From Gammaproteobacteria bacterium (GTDB lineage: Bacteria > Pseudomonadota > Gammaproteobacteria > Steroidobacterales > Steroidobacteraceae), in assembly GCA_027365225.1 (NCBI GenBank), contig DAHXNV010000005.1, positions 27,004 to 91,003 on the forward strand: 64,000 bases of DNA, in the 5' to 3' direction. Below are positions 20,204 to 29,694 of the stretch, one piece after another (the stretch's first letter is position 1; the number at the start of each line of letters is the position of its first letter). Under the pieces are notes generated by a model that was not told where the DNA came from, searched no databases, and was given only the letters and a program-made list of their open reading frames with translations. Made by a program: the position numbers and the translations under genes.

Positions 20204-22324
20204 CTAGGCCACCGCGGTCTGGCTGGGCGCGGGCAGCGCGATCTTGAAGCGCGTGAAGCGGCCCGGATGAGTGCTCACCCCGATCCGTCCGCCGAGCGCG
20301 TAGACCGACTTGGCCACCACGTCCATGCCGGCGCCGCGGCCGGCATCCATCGTCACTTCGGCGCGGGTCGAGAAGCCGGGCTTGAAGATCAGCGCCAGGG
20401 CCGAGCGATTGTCGAGCTCGGCCGCCTGCTCCTCGGTGAGCAATTGCTTGCGCACGGCCGCTTCCTTCAGCGCCTCGGGCGAGAGGCCGGCGCCGTCGTC
20501 CTCGAATACCAGCTCGCAGCCGCTCTCCACGCGGCGGAACTGCGCGCGCACCTGGCCCGTGGCGGATTTCGAGGCGGCGCGGCGCACCGCATCCGGCTCG
20601 ATACCGTGCACGGCCGCGTTGCGCAGCATCTGAATGAGACAGTCCTTGACGGTGGGCAGGTAGTTGACCGGTACCTCCTCGAGGCCCTCGAGGCTCAGCT
20701 TGAACGGCTTGCCGTGGTCCTCGGCGAGCTTGCGGGCCAGCCCCTGCAGGGTCGTGGCGAGCTCGACTGTGCCGTTCGGGCGCTCGGTGCCCGGCAGACG
20801 CAGGACCGGCGTGCTCAGGGTGCCGTCGGAGGTGGACGCTCCGTCCTTCAGGGTGCTCAGGCGCAGGATCATCTCGCGCACCGAGCGCAGATGAGCCAAC
20901 AACTCATCGAGCTTCAGCACCAGCGGCAGGAAGTCGTTGCCGGTGAGCTCGCTCTTGCCTTTGAGCTCCTCGACCATGTCCTCCAGATGGTGCACGCGCT
21001 GGGCGATGCTCATCAGGTTCAGCGCCGATGCCTCGCCCTTGATCGAGTGCAGCTCACGCGACAGACCGGCGAGCTTGCTGCTGAACTCGGCATGGCTGCG
21101 CGCCGGCTCTTTGAGGATGGCGTTGACGTGCTTCAGGCCCGCGGAGGCGGTGTCGAGGAATCCGCCCACCTGCAGCGGATCGGAGTGCAGCATGCTCACC
21201 ATCATGTCGATCTGAGCGTTGGCGTTCTCCTGGGCCGCGTGCAGTTCGCGCGCGAGCATGACGTTCGGAGTGATATCGGCGACGGTGCACAACACGTGCT
21301 TGACGCCCTTCGGGCCCAGCACGCGGTGGAAGTTGAATTGCAGGAAGTGAGCTTCCTTGCCGCCCCGGCCGTTGTCCAGCATGACTTCGAGCTGACCCAG
21401 CGGGTTGATGCTCTTCATCAGGTTTTCGTGGGCGCGCTCGCCCCACAGCAGCTTGATGTACTTGGTGGCGGTGGCGAGCGTCGCCGGCGATACTTTGCCG
21501 TGTAGCAGTTCCTCGAACGTCAGGCCGGCAAAATCCTCGCGGCCGAACAAGTGGTTCAGCGCCTGGGACCAGACCGCGCCGATGCGGTAATCGGCATCGA
21601 GCAGGAACAGGCCCTCGCGTACCGTGTGCAGGATGTCGCGGGTCTGCTCCTCGGCGGCGCGCGCCGCACGCTCGCCGCGACTGCGCGCGAGCTGCAGATA
21701 AGCGGCCGCCGCGCCGAGCAGCAGCACCGCCAGCACGCCGGCCGAGAGCAGCAGTCGCAGCCGCGAGGCGGCGCTCGAGGTGCGCTTCTGCAGCGCGGCG
21801 CTGAGGGTGGCGAGCCGCCGGTGCAGCGCCGGCGCGCGGCCTTGTGCGAACAGCTCCGCGCGGCGCACTTGCGTGTAATAGATCTTGCCGCTCACCGACA
21901 GCGAGCTGCCGAAGTCGGTGTCCGAGTACGGCTCGCCGGAATAGGCGAGCACCGGCGCGAGGACCGGGGTATAGGCCTTCCACAGATGCCCCACCGCGCG
22001 CAGCACGGACGGATCCACGTCCGGTCGGCGCTCGAGCGCGGCCAGACTGCGATCGAATCCGGCCACCGAGTCGGCGAGTTCCTGATGAACCCCGCCGGTG
22101 TACTCGAGTGTGCCGAGCCGCTCGCGCAGCGCCGTCAGCTGCTGTGAGACTTCCGCCGGATAGGCCTCCAGGAGACTTGCGTGCTGCAGCAACGCGACGT
22201 TGGCGCGGATTCGTGTGGCCAGCCGGAAGCCGACGATCAGCACCAACGCCATCAGCGCGGCCAGCAGCGCGCCCGCTCCGGCAGTGAGCAGCCGGCGGAT
22301 TCGATCAGCGCCCGAGGATTGCAT
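20204..22324 (-). CDS. Membrane-anchored CheA-like hybrid kinase (TM-PAS-HPt-HATPase)
   Basis: N-terminal TM and extracytoplasmic domain, second TM, PAS-like region, HPt motif LHSIKGEASALN, CheA-type ATPase (MLRNAAVHGIE, FEDDGAGLS, GRGAGMDVV). Ends after the ATPase with no visible CheW-like domain. Confidence 0.8.
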   Translation of the reverse strand: MQSSGADRIRRLLTAGAGALLAALMALVLIVGFRLATRIRANVALLQHASLLEAYPAEVSQQLTALRERLGTLEYTGGVHQELADSVAGFDRSLAALERRPDVDPSVLRAVGHLWKAYTPVLAPVLAYSGEPYSDTDFGSSLSVSGKIYYTQVRRAELFAQGRAPALHRRLATLSAALQKRTSSAASRLRLLLSAGVLAVLLLGAAAAYLQLARSRGERAARAAEEQTRDILHTVREGLFLLDADYRIGAVWSQALNHLFGREDFAGLTFEELLHGKVSPATLATATKYIKLLWGERAHENLMKSINPLGQLEVMLDNGRGGKEAHFLQFNFHRVLGPKGVKHVLCTVADITPNVMLARELHAAQENANAQIDMMVSMLHSDPLQVGGFLDTASAGLKHVNAILKEPARSHAEFSSKLAGLSRELHSIKGEASALNLMSIAQRVHHLEDMVEELKGKSELTGNDFLPLVLKLDELLAHLRSVREMILRLSTLKDGASTSDGTLSTPVLRLPGTERPNGTVELATTLQGLARKLAEDHGKPFKLSLEGLEEVPVNYLPTVKDCLIQMLRNAAVHGIEPDAVRRAASKSATGQVRAQFRRVESGCELVFEDDGAGLSPEALKEAAVRKQLLTEEQAAELDNRSALALIFKPGFSTRAEVTMDAGRGAGMDVVAKSVYALGGRIGVSTHPGRFTRFKIALPAPSQTAVA

Positions 22325-22337
22325 AGGATCCACCTGA

Positions 22338-24422
22338 CTAGTTCGGCAGCACGAAGCGGATTTCGGTGCGGACCGGCACATTGACCGGCTGGCCCCGGAA
22401 TTTCGGTCGGGTATAGCGCCACTGGCGGATCGCCTGGAGCGCTGCGCGATTGAAGATGGCGCCGGGTCTGGAGTTGATCACCTGCAGCTGCCGGGTACGG
22501 CCCTGGGCGTCGACGATGTATTGCACCGTCACTTCGCCCGATAGGCCGCCGGCAAGCGCGCGCGACGGATAGGCGGGCGCGACGTAGTGCGTGCGGCGCA
22601 GTTGCCCGGCAACTTCAGCCAGCTGCGCCGCCGTGGGCGCCGCGGCCGGCCTCACGGTCTGCGCGGCCGCGGCCAGAGCCGCTGGACTGGCGCCCCAGCG
22701 GCGTGCCGCGGCCAGATCCTCCCGCGCGAGCGCGCGCTGGCCGGTGCGGGTGGCCGACTCCGCCTGTGTCAAGAGCGCGGTCACGAGCTGGTCGCGCAGC
22801 ACATCCGCGCCGGCGCGCTGCGCCGGATCGGGGTGCGACGCGTCGATCACGCTCAGGTAGTACGCGGCACTGTCATGCGCGGGGGCGACGAGGGCGCCGC
22901 TGGCGAGCCGGGCGCGGGCCCGCGCGAGTAGCTGGCGCAGCTGCGCCTCGGCGGTATGCGTTTGCACGCGGGCCACCTGGTGCCGAACCGAATCGATCTG
23001 CTGCGCGGTCGCGCCGGCCAAGCGGGCCGCGTTCAGCCATTGGTTCTGCTCGCCGGCGTGTCCGGCCAAGCCGGCCTGCTGGGCCTGGCCGATCAACGCG
23101 CCGATGAGCGCCTGGGCAGCGGCGCCGGTGGCCGCCGCTTGGGGCGCGAAGACGCGCAGCTTTGCGAGCGCGGACTCGGCGCTGTGCGCGCCGGTGAGCC
23201 GGCCGGCGGCAATCCGCGTGTTGACACTCTGCGCCAGGACTTTTACCCGCGCACCGTGCCGCAGCGTCGTCAGCTGTTGCTGCCAGGATTCGATCTGCGC
23301 CGTCGGCACCCCCCAGCGGGCCGCCCGGGCGATGAGCGCGGGCGCCGCGCCGAGCTTGCCCTTGCTCGAGAACGCATGTTCGACCAGCGCGGTCGCGAGC
23401 TGGATCCGGAACGGTCCGACGTGAGTATTGCTGGGCTCGGCCAGCTGCAACGTGGCGAGCGCCAGCGATGCGCCGGCGTATTGGTCGCGGGACAGATCCA
23501 CGCCGAAGCGCGAAATCAGCACGTTGGCGACCCGCTGCAGGCCGTTGCGGGCCTCGGCGTTGTTGGGATCGACGGCCAGCACCGAGCGGTAGTAGACCAA
23601 TGCGTTGGCGCCTTTCGGCGCCGTGAAGTGCCGCTCGAACATCGCCTGGCTGGCCTTGATGAGCAGGTCGGAGACGCGCCCGCGCACGATCGAGGTGTCG
23701 ACCTTCGGTCGACTCAGCGCGGCGTACTTGTTCGCGGCGACCGTCTCGGGCCGAGCGGGCGCCAAGTGGGCCGGACGCGTGTGCGTCAACCACCAGAGTG
23801 CGCCGGCACCCAGAGCCAGCACCAGCACACCGAGCGTCACGGCGATCAGTTTGCCGTGGCCGCCGGAGGACGCCTCGGAACGGGCGCCGTCCGTTGTGGG
23901 AGTTTGTGGGCTGGCGCGCTCGGGCAGCGCTCGACGCGGTGCGGGCCGAAGCGACTGCCGGGGCGAACTCTGTTCGCCGTCGTCCGATAACGCCGCCTCG
24001 ATGACTGCGCTTGTTTTCCCGGGCTCCATCGGTAGCGGCAGAACCGCAAAAACCCGGGTGCCCTTGACCGCGGCCGCCACGGTCTTCTCCGTGTCGGTCT
24101 CGGTGAAAACCAGGATCTTGGCGGTGCCCACACGCTCGGCGGCGCGTTCGACATTGGCGCGAACATCACCGGTCTCACGCGCATCGATCGCCAGGATCTG
24201 ACGGCCCCGGGCACCTTCCAGATGTCCGATCGCCACATCGAGCGAGTCCGCCGGGTGGACGCTGGCGCGCCCGCCGAGGACTTCCCCGAGCTCGAGCAGG
24301 AAATCATCGCGCGTCGTCAGCGCGGCGAGGTCGGCCGCATGCTGCGCGCCCCTCGGCGTCACCTCTGCCACGGCGCTTTCGCGGGCGGAATCACGAGACT
24401 CATTCGGTGCCGGATGTGCCAC
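22338..24422 (-). CDS. TonB C-terminal-domain protein with receiver-like N-terminus
   Basis: C-terminus GEVTVQYIVDAQGRTRQLQVINSRPGAIFNRAALQAIRQWRYTRPKFRGQPVNVPVRTEIRF is TonB-like; one central TM (LIAVTLGVLVLALGAGALWWLT). Start uncertain (GTG 24422 or ATG 24542). Confidence 0.75.
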   Translation of the reverse strand: MAHPAPNESRDSARESAVAEVTPRGAQHAADLAALTTRDDFLLELGEVLGGRASVHPADSLDVAIGHLEGARGRQILAIDARETGDVRANVERAAERVGTAKILVFTETDTEKTVAAAVKGTRVFAVLPLPMEPGKTSAVIEAALSDDGEQSSPRQSLRPAPRRALPERASPQTPTTDGARSEASSGGHGKLIAVTLGVLVLALGAGALWWLTHTRPAHLAPARPETVAANKYAALSRPKVDTSIVRGRVSDLLIKASQAMFERHFTAPKGANALVYYRSVLAVDPNNAEARNGLQRVANVLISRFGVDLSRDQYAGASLALATLQLAEPSNTHVGPFRIQLATALVEHAFSSKGKLGAAPALIARAARWGVPTAQIESWQQQLTTLRHGARVKVLAQSVNTRIAAGRLTGAHSAESALAKLRVFAPQAAATGAAAQALIGALIGQAQQAGLAGHAGEQNQWLNAARLAGATAQQIDSVRHQVARVQTHTAEAQLRQLLARARARLASGALVAPAHDSAAYYLSVIDASHPDPAQRAGADVLRDQLVTALLTQAESATRTGQRALAREDLAAARRWGASPAALAAAAQTVRPAAAPTAAQLAEVAGQLRRTHYVAPAYPSRALAGGLSGEVTVQYIVDAQGRTRQLQVINSRPGAIFNRAALQAIRQWRYTRPKFRGQPVNVPVRTEIRFVLPN

Positions 24423-25033
24423 AACCCGTCTCCAGATTCTTATGGATGCAACCGTCGTCGCAGGGCCCCGGGGCCGGGTGGAGTCCGGCCCTTGACCGCA
24501 GGACAGCGCGGCGCGCCAGGATGCGAGGCGTGCTGAATACATGAAACCCGCAGCGCGTCGGGTCTGCAGTGTCGCCGTTCACAGAATTCGAGCGGGTGAG
24601 CCGCGTCGGGGCCAATGGCCGGCCCCGTGGGGTGCCCGCAACGGGCTGGCCGGTGCGCAACCGCTCAGCGACCGGCGCAGGACTGAAGGACGGCGGCGCG
24701 GCCGCGCGCCCGCGCGGTTCCGCTGCGAAGGGCCGCCGCCGCTTCGCTCCACTTTCGCCCGATCGGGTGCGCTCGGGGAATCTCGACAGCGCGGCGCTAG
24801 CGCTCGACGATGGAACGTTGACGGGCGAGCGCCCGCGGTCTCGAAGCGCCGCCGCACGGCGTGCCATGACTCCGGAACGAATCGATCTAGCGGCCGTCTT
24901 ACCGAAGACAGGGGCGGCGGAATCGCGAGTCCGATCGCGGTCGCGCCCTGCGAGGCGTTCATTCCGTTCCGCTACGGGCGAAGGCGCAGCATTCACGGCC
25001 GCCACTGCCGTTATAAAACGGGAGGTAAGGGCG

Positions 25034-27079
25034 ATGCGATCACGTGCCAGTCATCCCGACCAGACGCCGCTCGGCGCCTGCATCGAACACAGCGCTTTCA
25101 TCGAGTCCCTGAGTTCTTTCAGCCGCCTGCATCGCGCGCAGCACTGGGAAGGTACTTTCGGACAGTTTCTCGCGGACATTCTTCCGGCGGCTCCGGCGGC
25201 CCTGGCGCGTACCAGCCACGAGTACATCTGGGACATGCTGCGCTGGTATGGGCGAGGCGCCGAGAGCTCCCGCCCCGCCGGGGGCGAGCGGCGCGAAGGC
25301 GCGGCTGTGAATCCCGGCGCGCATGCGGGCCGGCAAGAGCAGCCGCGCGAGGAGCGCGCCAGCGAGCTGTTCAAGCGCGAGCTGTTCGGTATCGACACGC
25401 CGCTTGCCCGGGTGATCGAGTATTTCAAGGCCGCCGCCGGGGGCTCGGACGTCGGACGCCGGCTGCTGCTGCTGCTCGGACCGCCCTCGGGTGGGAAGTC
25501 GACCATCGCGATCCTGCTGAAGCGCGGCCTGGAGGAATACAGTCGCACCGAAGCGGGCGCGCTGTACGCGCTCAAAGGCTCGCCGCTGCACGAGAGTCCG
25601 CTCAACCTCATCCCGGCGAGCCTGCGGGCCGAGTTCCGCGAGCGCTACGGCGTCACCGTGCAGGGCGAGCCCTCTCCCTGGGCGCGCGATTACCTCGAGC
25701 GCGAATTCGCAGGTGACTTCCTCAACGTTCCGGTCGAGCGGGTCTTTCTGTCCGAGGCTGCGCGTTTCGGCATCGGCACGTATGCGCCGCACGATCCGAG
25801 CACCGCCGACATCGCCGACCTAGTGGGCTCGGTGGATCTCGCCAAGGTGGCGCAGATCGGCGACGAGGGGGATCCGCGCGCCTGGTCCTGGTCCGGGGCG
25901 GTGTACGCCGCCAGCCGCGGTCTGCTCGAGATGATCGAGATCCTGAAGGTCAAGCGCGAGTTCCTCTATCTGCTGCTGACGCTGACTCAGGAGAAGAACG
26001 TCAAGGTCGCGCGGTTTCCGCTCATTCACCTCGACGAGACGGTGTTGGCGCACACGAACCTCGCCGAGTTCCACCGCTTCGTGCAGGAAAAAGAGAACGA
26101 GGCGCTGCTCGATCGCATGGTGATCATCAAGGTGCCGTACGCGCTGTCGTACCGGGACGAATCGCGCATCTATCAGAAGCTCGTCTCGGGCGCGCCGGCG
26201 TTCCGCGACGTCCACCTCGATCCGCACGTGCTGAACCTCGCCGCGGTGTTCGCCATCCTGACCCGTCTGACGCGGCCCGAGCGCGAAGGCCTCGACATCG
26301 CCGGCAAGTTGCGGCTGTACGCCGGCGAGACCATCGAGGGCGCGACCGAGACCGAGGCGATCCGGCTGCGCGCGGAATCGCCCGACGAAGGGCTGACCGG
26401 GGTCAGCCCGCGGTTCGTGATCAACGCCATCTCCACGGCCATCACCCGCGGCACGACCCGCAGCCTCACCAGCATGGACCTGCTGCTGGCGTTGAAGGAC
26501 GGTATCGAGAGCGATGCCCGCATGGAGGCGAAGCAGAAGAAGGCGTGGATCGACCATCTGGTCACGGCGCGCAAGGAGTTCTACAACCGCTGGGTCAAGG
26601 AAGACGTGCATCGGGCGATGTTCGCCTCGTTCGAGGAGGAGGCGCAGCAGTTGCTGGAGAAATACCTCGACGAAGTGGAGGCATCGCTCGATCACCGCCA
26701 GGTCACCGATCCGATCACGGGCGAAAGCCGGGCGGCGGACGAGCGCTTGCTGCGCTCCGTGGAGGAAAAGATCAAGGTGTCCGACTCCGGCAAGCTGTCG
26801 TTTCGTCAGGAAGTCGTGCGCAAGGCCATGGTGGCGTTCAAAACCGGTGAGAAATTCAATCTGGCCAGTCACGCGCGCATGCGCGAGGCGATCGAGCAGT
26901 ACCTGTTCGAGGAACGGCGCGACGTGCTGCGGCTGGTGACCTCGGCCGCACGCCCGGACGAGGAGGCAAAACAGAAGATTTCCGTGGTGCAGCAGCGCCT
27001 GATCAGTGAGTACGGCTACGACGAGCACAGCGCGAAGGAGGCGCTGAGTTACGTCACCACCCTGCTCGCGCAGGAGTAG
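25034..27079 (+). CDS. PrkA family serine protein kinase (YeaG-like)
   Basis: LLLLGPPSGGKSTIAILLKRGLEEYS, FPLIHLDETVLAHTNLAEF, ISTAITRGTTRSL; GGAGGTAAGG ribosome-binding site before ATG 25034. Confidence 0.93.
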   Translation: MRSRASHPDQTPLGACIEHSAFIESLSSFSRLHRAQHWEGTFGQFLADILPAAPAALARTSHEYIWDMLRWYGRGAESSRPAGGERREGAAVNPGAHAGRQEQPREERASELFKRELFGIDTPLARVIEYFKAAAGGSDVGRRLLLLLGPPSGGKSTIAILLKRGLEEYSRTEAGALYALKGSPLHESPLNLIPASLRAEFRERYGVTVQGEPSPWARDYLEREFAGDFLNVPVERVFLSEAARFGIGTYAPHDPSTADIADLVGSVDLAKVAQIGDEGDPRAWSWSGAVYAASRGLLEMIEILKVKREFLYLLLTLTQEKNVKVARFPLIHLDETVLAHTNLAEFHRFVQEKENEALLDRMVIIKVPYALSYRDESRIYQKLVSGAPAFRDVHLDPHVLNLAAVFAILTRLTRPEREGLDIAGKLRLYAGETIEGATETEAIRLRAESPDEGLTGVSPRFVINAISTAITRGTTRSLTSMDLLLALKDGIESDARMEAKQKKAWIDHLVTARKEFYNRWVKEDVHRAMFASFEEEAQQLLEKYLDEVEASLDHRQVTDPITGESRAADERLLRSVEEKIKVSDSGKLSFRQEVVRKAMVAFKTGEKFNLASHARMREAIEQYLFEERRDVLRLVTSAARPDEEAKQKISVVQQRLISEYGYDEHSAKEALSYVTTLLAQE

Positions 27080-27087
27080 CGGCGGGT

Positions 27088-28260
27088 ATGACCGGGACCA
27101 ACGACACGCAGATTTCCGCCGATGGCGCCAAATGGTACGAGCTGTTCTCGCGCGGCGCGCGCGATTGGCTGCGCCATGACGAGAAGGTCCGCGAGGCCGT
27201 ACGGCGGCACTTGCCGCAGGCCGTGGCGGGCGGCGAACTGATCAGCGGCGGGGCCCGCACGGTGCGCATTCCCGTGCGCATGCTCGAGCACTATCGATTC
27301 CGCTTGCGTCCCGCGGCGCAGCGCCAGGGCGCCGGTCAGGGCCAGGCCAAGCCCGGGGACGTGTTCGACGACCCCGCCCGGCCGCGTACCGCCGGCGGCA
27401 AGGGTCCGGGCGGCGAAGACGAGGGCGAGGTGCAACTGTTGCTGGAGTTCAAGATCGACGACATCGTGGAGTGGCTGTGGGAGGAGATGCGTCTGCCGAA
27501 TCTCACCCCCCGCAGTGGACCGTCCGAAGAGCAGGAGTGGACGCGCCAGGGCTGGGATCGCCGCGGCGCGCGCTCGCGGCTCGATCGGCGCCGCTCGTTC
27601 AAGGAGCTGGTCAAGCGCCGCGCAGCGCCGGGAGCGGTGCCGACGTTCACCGACGAAGATCTGCGCTATCGCCAGCTCGCTCTGCGGCGCCGGCCGGCGG
27701 TGCGCGCGCTGGTGTTCTTCATGCTCGATGTGTCGGGTAGCATGTCCGAGCGCGACCGCCAGCTCGCGAAGTCATTCTTCTTCTGGACGGTGCAGGGGTT
27801 GAGGCGGGAGTACCGCGCGCTCGAGACGGTGTTCGTCGCGCACACCACGCAGGCCTGGGAATTCACCGAGCCGGAGTTCTTCCAGGTCAGCGGCACGGGC
27901 GGCACGGTCGCCTCGAGTGGCCTGCGCAAGGTGAGCGAGATCCTGCATGAGCGATTCGACCTGCACAGTTACAACGTCTATTTCTTCTATGCCTCGGACG
28001 GCGACAATGCTGTTACCGACGCCGATGCGGCCCGGGCCGCGCTGGCGGCGCTGGCGGGCGCAGCCTGTTTCTGCGGCTACGTCGAAGTGGCGGCCGGTCT
28101 GTCGCGGCACCTCGATACCGAGACCGGCCGGTTGTTCGCCGATCTCGCCACGGTTGGCGCGAGCGTCGGCAGCTGCGCGCTGGCGGATTTCGACGACGTG
28201 TGGAGCGCGATCCGGCAGTTCTTCACGGCGCAGCACCCGGTGCGCGCGCCGGGCGGATGA
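27088..28260 (+). CDS. YeaH/YhbH family protein (DUF444)
   Basis: FMLDVSGSMSERDRQLAKSFFFWTVQGLR VWA-like motif; directly follows prkA. Confidence 0.93.
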   Translation: MTGTNDTQISADGAKWYELFSRGARDWLRHDEKVREAVRRHLPQAVAGGELISGGARTVRIPVRMLEHYRFRLRPAAQRQGAGQGQAKPGDVFDDPARPRTAGGKGPGGEDEGEVQLLLEFKIDDIVEWLWEEMRLPNLTPRSGPSEEQEWTRQGWDRRGARSRLDRRRSFKELVKRRAAPGAVPTFTDEDLRYRQLALRRRPAVRALVFFMLDVSGSMSERDRQLAKSFFFWTVQGLRREYRALETVFVAHTTQAWEFTEPEFFQVSGTGGTVASSGLRKVSEILHERFDLHSYNVYFFYASDGDNAVTDADAARAALAALAGAACFCGYVEVAAGLSRHLDTETGRLFADLATVGASVGSCALADFDDVWSAIRQFFTAQHPVRAPGG

Positions 28261-29618
28261 GCGGCATGGAGTGGCAGGATTACACCGCGCGGATCGAGCA
28301 GCTCGCGCGCAAGTCCGGACTGCGCTTCCATCCCGTCGAGTTCGAGGCCGTCCCGGATGCGTTCATGATGGAGGTGGCGGTGTACGGCCTGCCGGTGCGC
28401 ATGCCCCACTGGTCATTCGGCGTGCGCTACATCTATCAACTCATCCAGCGGCACATGGGGCATTCGCGGCTGTTCGAGGTGGTCTTTCCCGGCAACCCCG
28501 GCCATGCCTATCTCGCCGCCAGCAACGGGCTGGCGGAAAACGTGCTGGTGACGGCGCACGTGCTCGGACACGCCGATTTCTCGCGCAACAACTTGTTGTT
28601 TCAGCGCTGCCAGGGACAGGTGAGCGAGCGCATCGTCGAGCATGCCGCGCAGCACGCGCGCCAGATTCAGCAGGCGATCGACCTGCACGGGCTGGAGCGC
28701 GTCGAGCTGGTGCTCGACGCGGCGCTCGCGCTGGAGCAGCACATCGACGTCGATCAGCCGGTGCGGCGGGCGCGTTACCGCGAGTACGCCGAGCCGCCCA
28801 AGACCCTGGCCGACGATGCCTTCCGCCGGCGCTTCGCGGCGCTGGAGCCGCTCACCACCGAGGCCGGGGCGCGCCAGCGGCGGCGCGCGCCGGTGCCGCC
28901 GCATCCGGAGCGCGACCTGTTGTGGTTCGTGGCGCAGTACGGCCCGGAGCTGGAGAGTTGGGAGCGGGACATCTTCCTCGCGGTGCGCGAGGAGTCGTTC
29001 TACTTCTATCCGGTGTTCGCCACGCAGATCATGAACGAGGGCTGGGCGTCGTATTGGCACGCCCGGCTGCTGCGCGAGGCCGATTTTATTCCGCAGCAGG
29101 CCTACGTCGATGCGATCAAGTGCCATTCCGACGTGGTGCGCCCGGTGGCCGCCGATCAACAGATCGCGCTCGCGCTCAATCCCTACCATCTCGGCTTCGC
29201 GATTTGGGAGCGCATCGTCGCGGCCGAGGGGCTGGAGGCGGCCTGCACCATTCGTGCCGAAGACGACGACTTCGCGTTCGTGCGCAATCATCTGACTCGC
29301 GAGCTGGCCGCGGAGCTGGAATTGTTTCGTTACCGCGCCCGCGACGGCCGGATCAAGGTGCTCGCGCAGGACATCGATGCGCTGCACGAGGCGATTCTCG
29401 CTCCCAAGTACAATTTCGGCGCGCCCACCGTGTTGGTCGAGAACGTCCGGGTGGATGGCACGCTGCAGCTGCGCCACGATCATGCGGTGGACGGCCGCGG
29501 ACTCGATCTTGAGCGCGGCCGTAAAGTGCTCGAGTATCTGTACCGAATCTGGCGCCGGCCCGTGCGGTTGAGCACCGTCGATGCCGACGGGCGGACGCTG
29601 GAGATCTCGGCGCCGTAG
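28257..29618 (+). CDS. SpoVR family protein
   Basis: FPGNPGHAYLAASNGLAENVLVTAHVLGHADFSRNN, IMNEGWASYWHARLL; 4-nt overlap with the DUF444 gene. Confidence 0.95.
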   Translation: MSGMEWQDYTARIEQLARKSGLRFHPVEFEAVPDAFMMEVAVYGLPVRMPHWSFGVRYIYQLIQRHMGHSRLFEVVFPGNPGHAYLAASNGLAENVLVTAHVLGHADFSRNNLLFQRCQGQVSERIVEHAAQHARQIQQAIDLHGLERVELVLDAALALEQHIDVDQPVRRARYREYAEPPKTLADDAFRRRFAALEPLTTEAGARQRRRAPVPPHPERDLLWFVAQYGPELESWERDIFLAVREESFYFYPVFATQIMNEGWASYWHARLLREADFIPQQAYVDAIKCHSDVVRPVAADQQIALALNPYHLGFAIWERIVAAEGLEAACTIRAEDDDFAFVRNHLTRELAAELELFRYRARDGRIKVLAQDIDALHEAILAPKYNFGAPTVLVENVRVDGTLQLRHDHAVDGRGLDLERGRKVLEYLYRIWRRPVRLSTVDADGRTLEISAP

Positions 29619-29694
29619 CCTGCGGTGTTTTGCGCGGCCGGCGGCGCGGGAGTAACCTGCCCTGATCCTCGATGATGCGTTGGGGGCGTGCGGC

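Noticed and set aside
24430-25033. Possible extra gene between the TonB protein and prkA
   Set aside because: No frame gives a recognisable protein; treated as intergenic/regulatory.
24541-25716. 391-aa plus-strand ORF before and into prkA
   Set aside because: Out of frame with PrkA; Arg-rich; the real prkA start with a good ribosome-binding site is at 25034.
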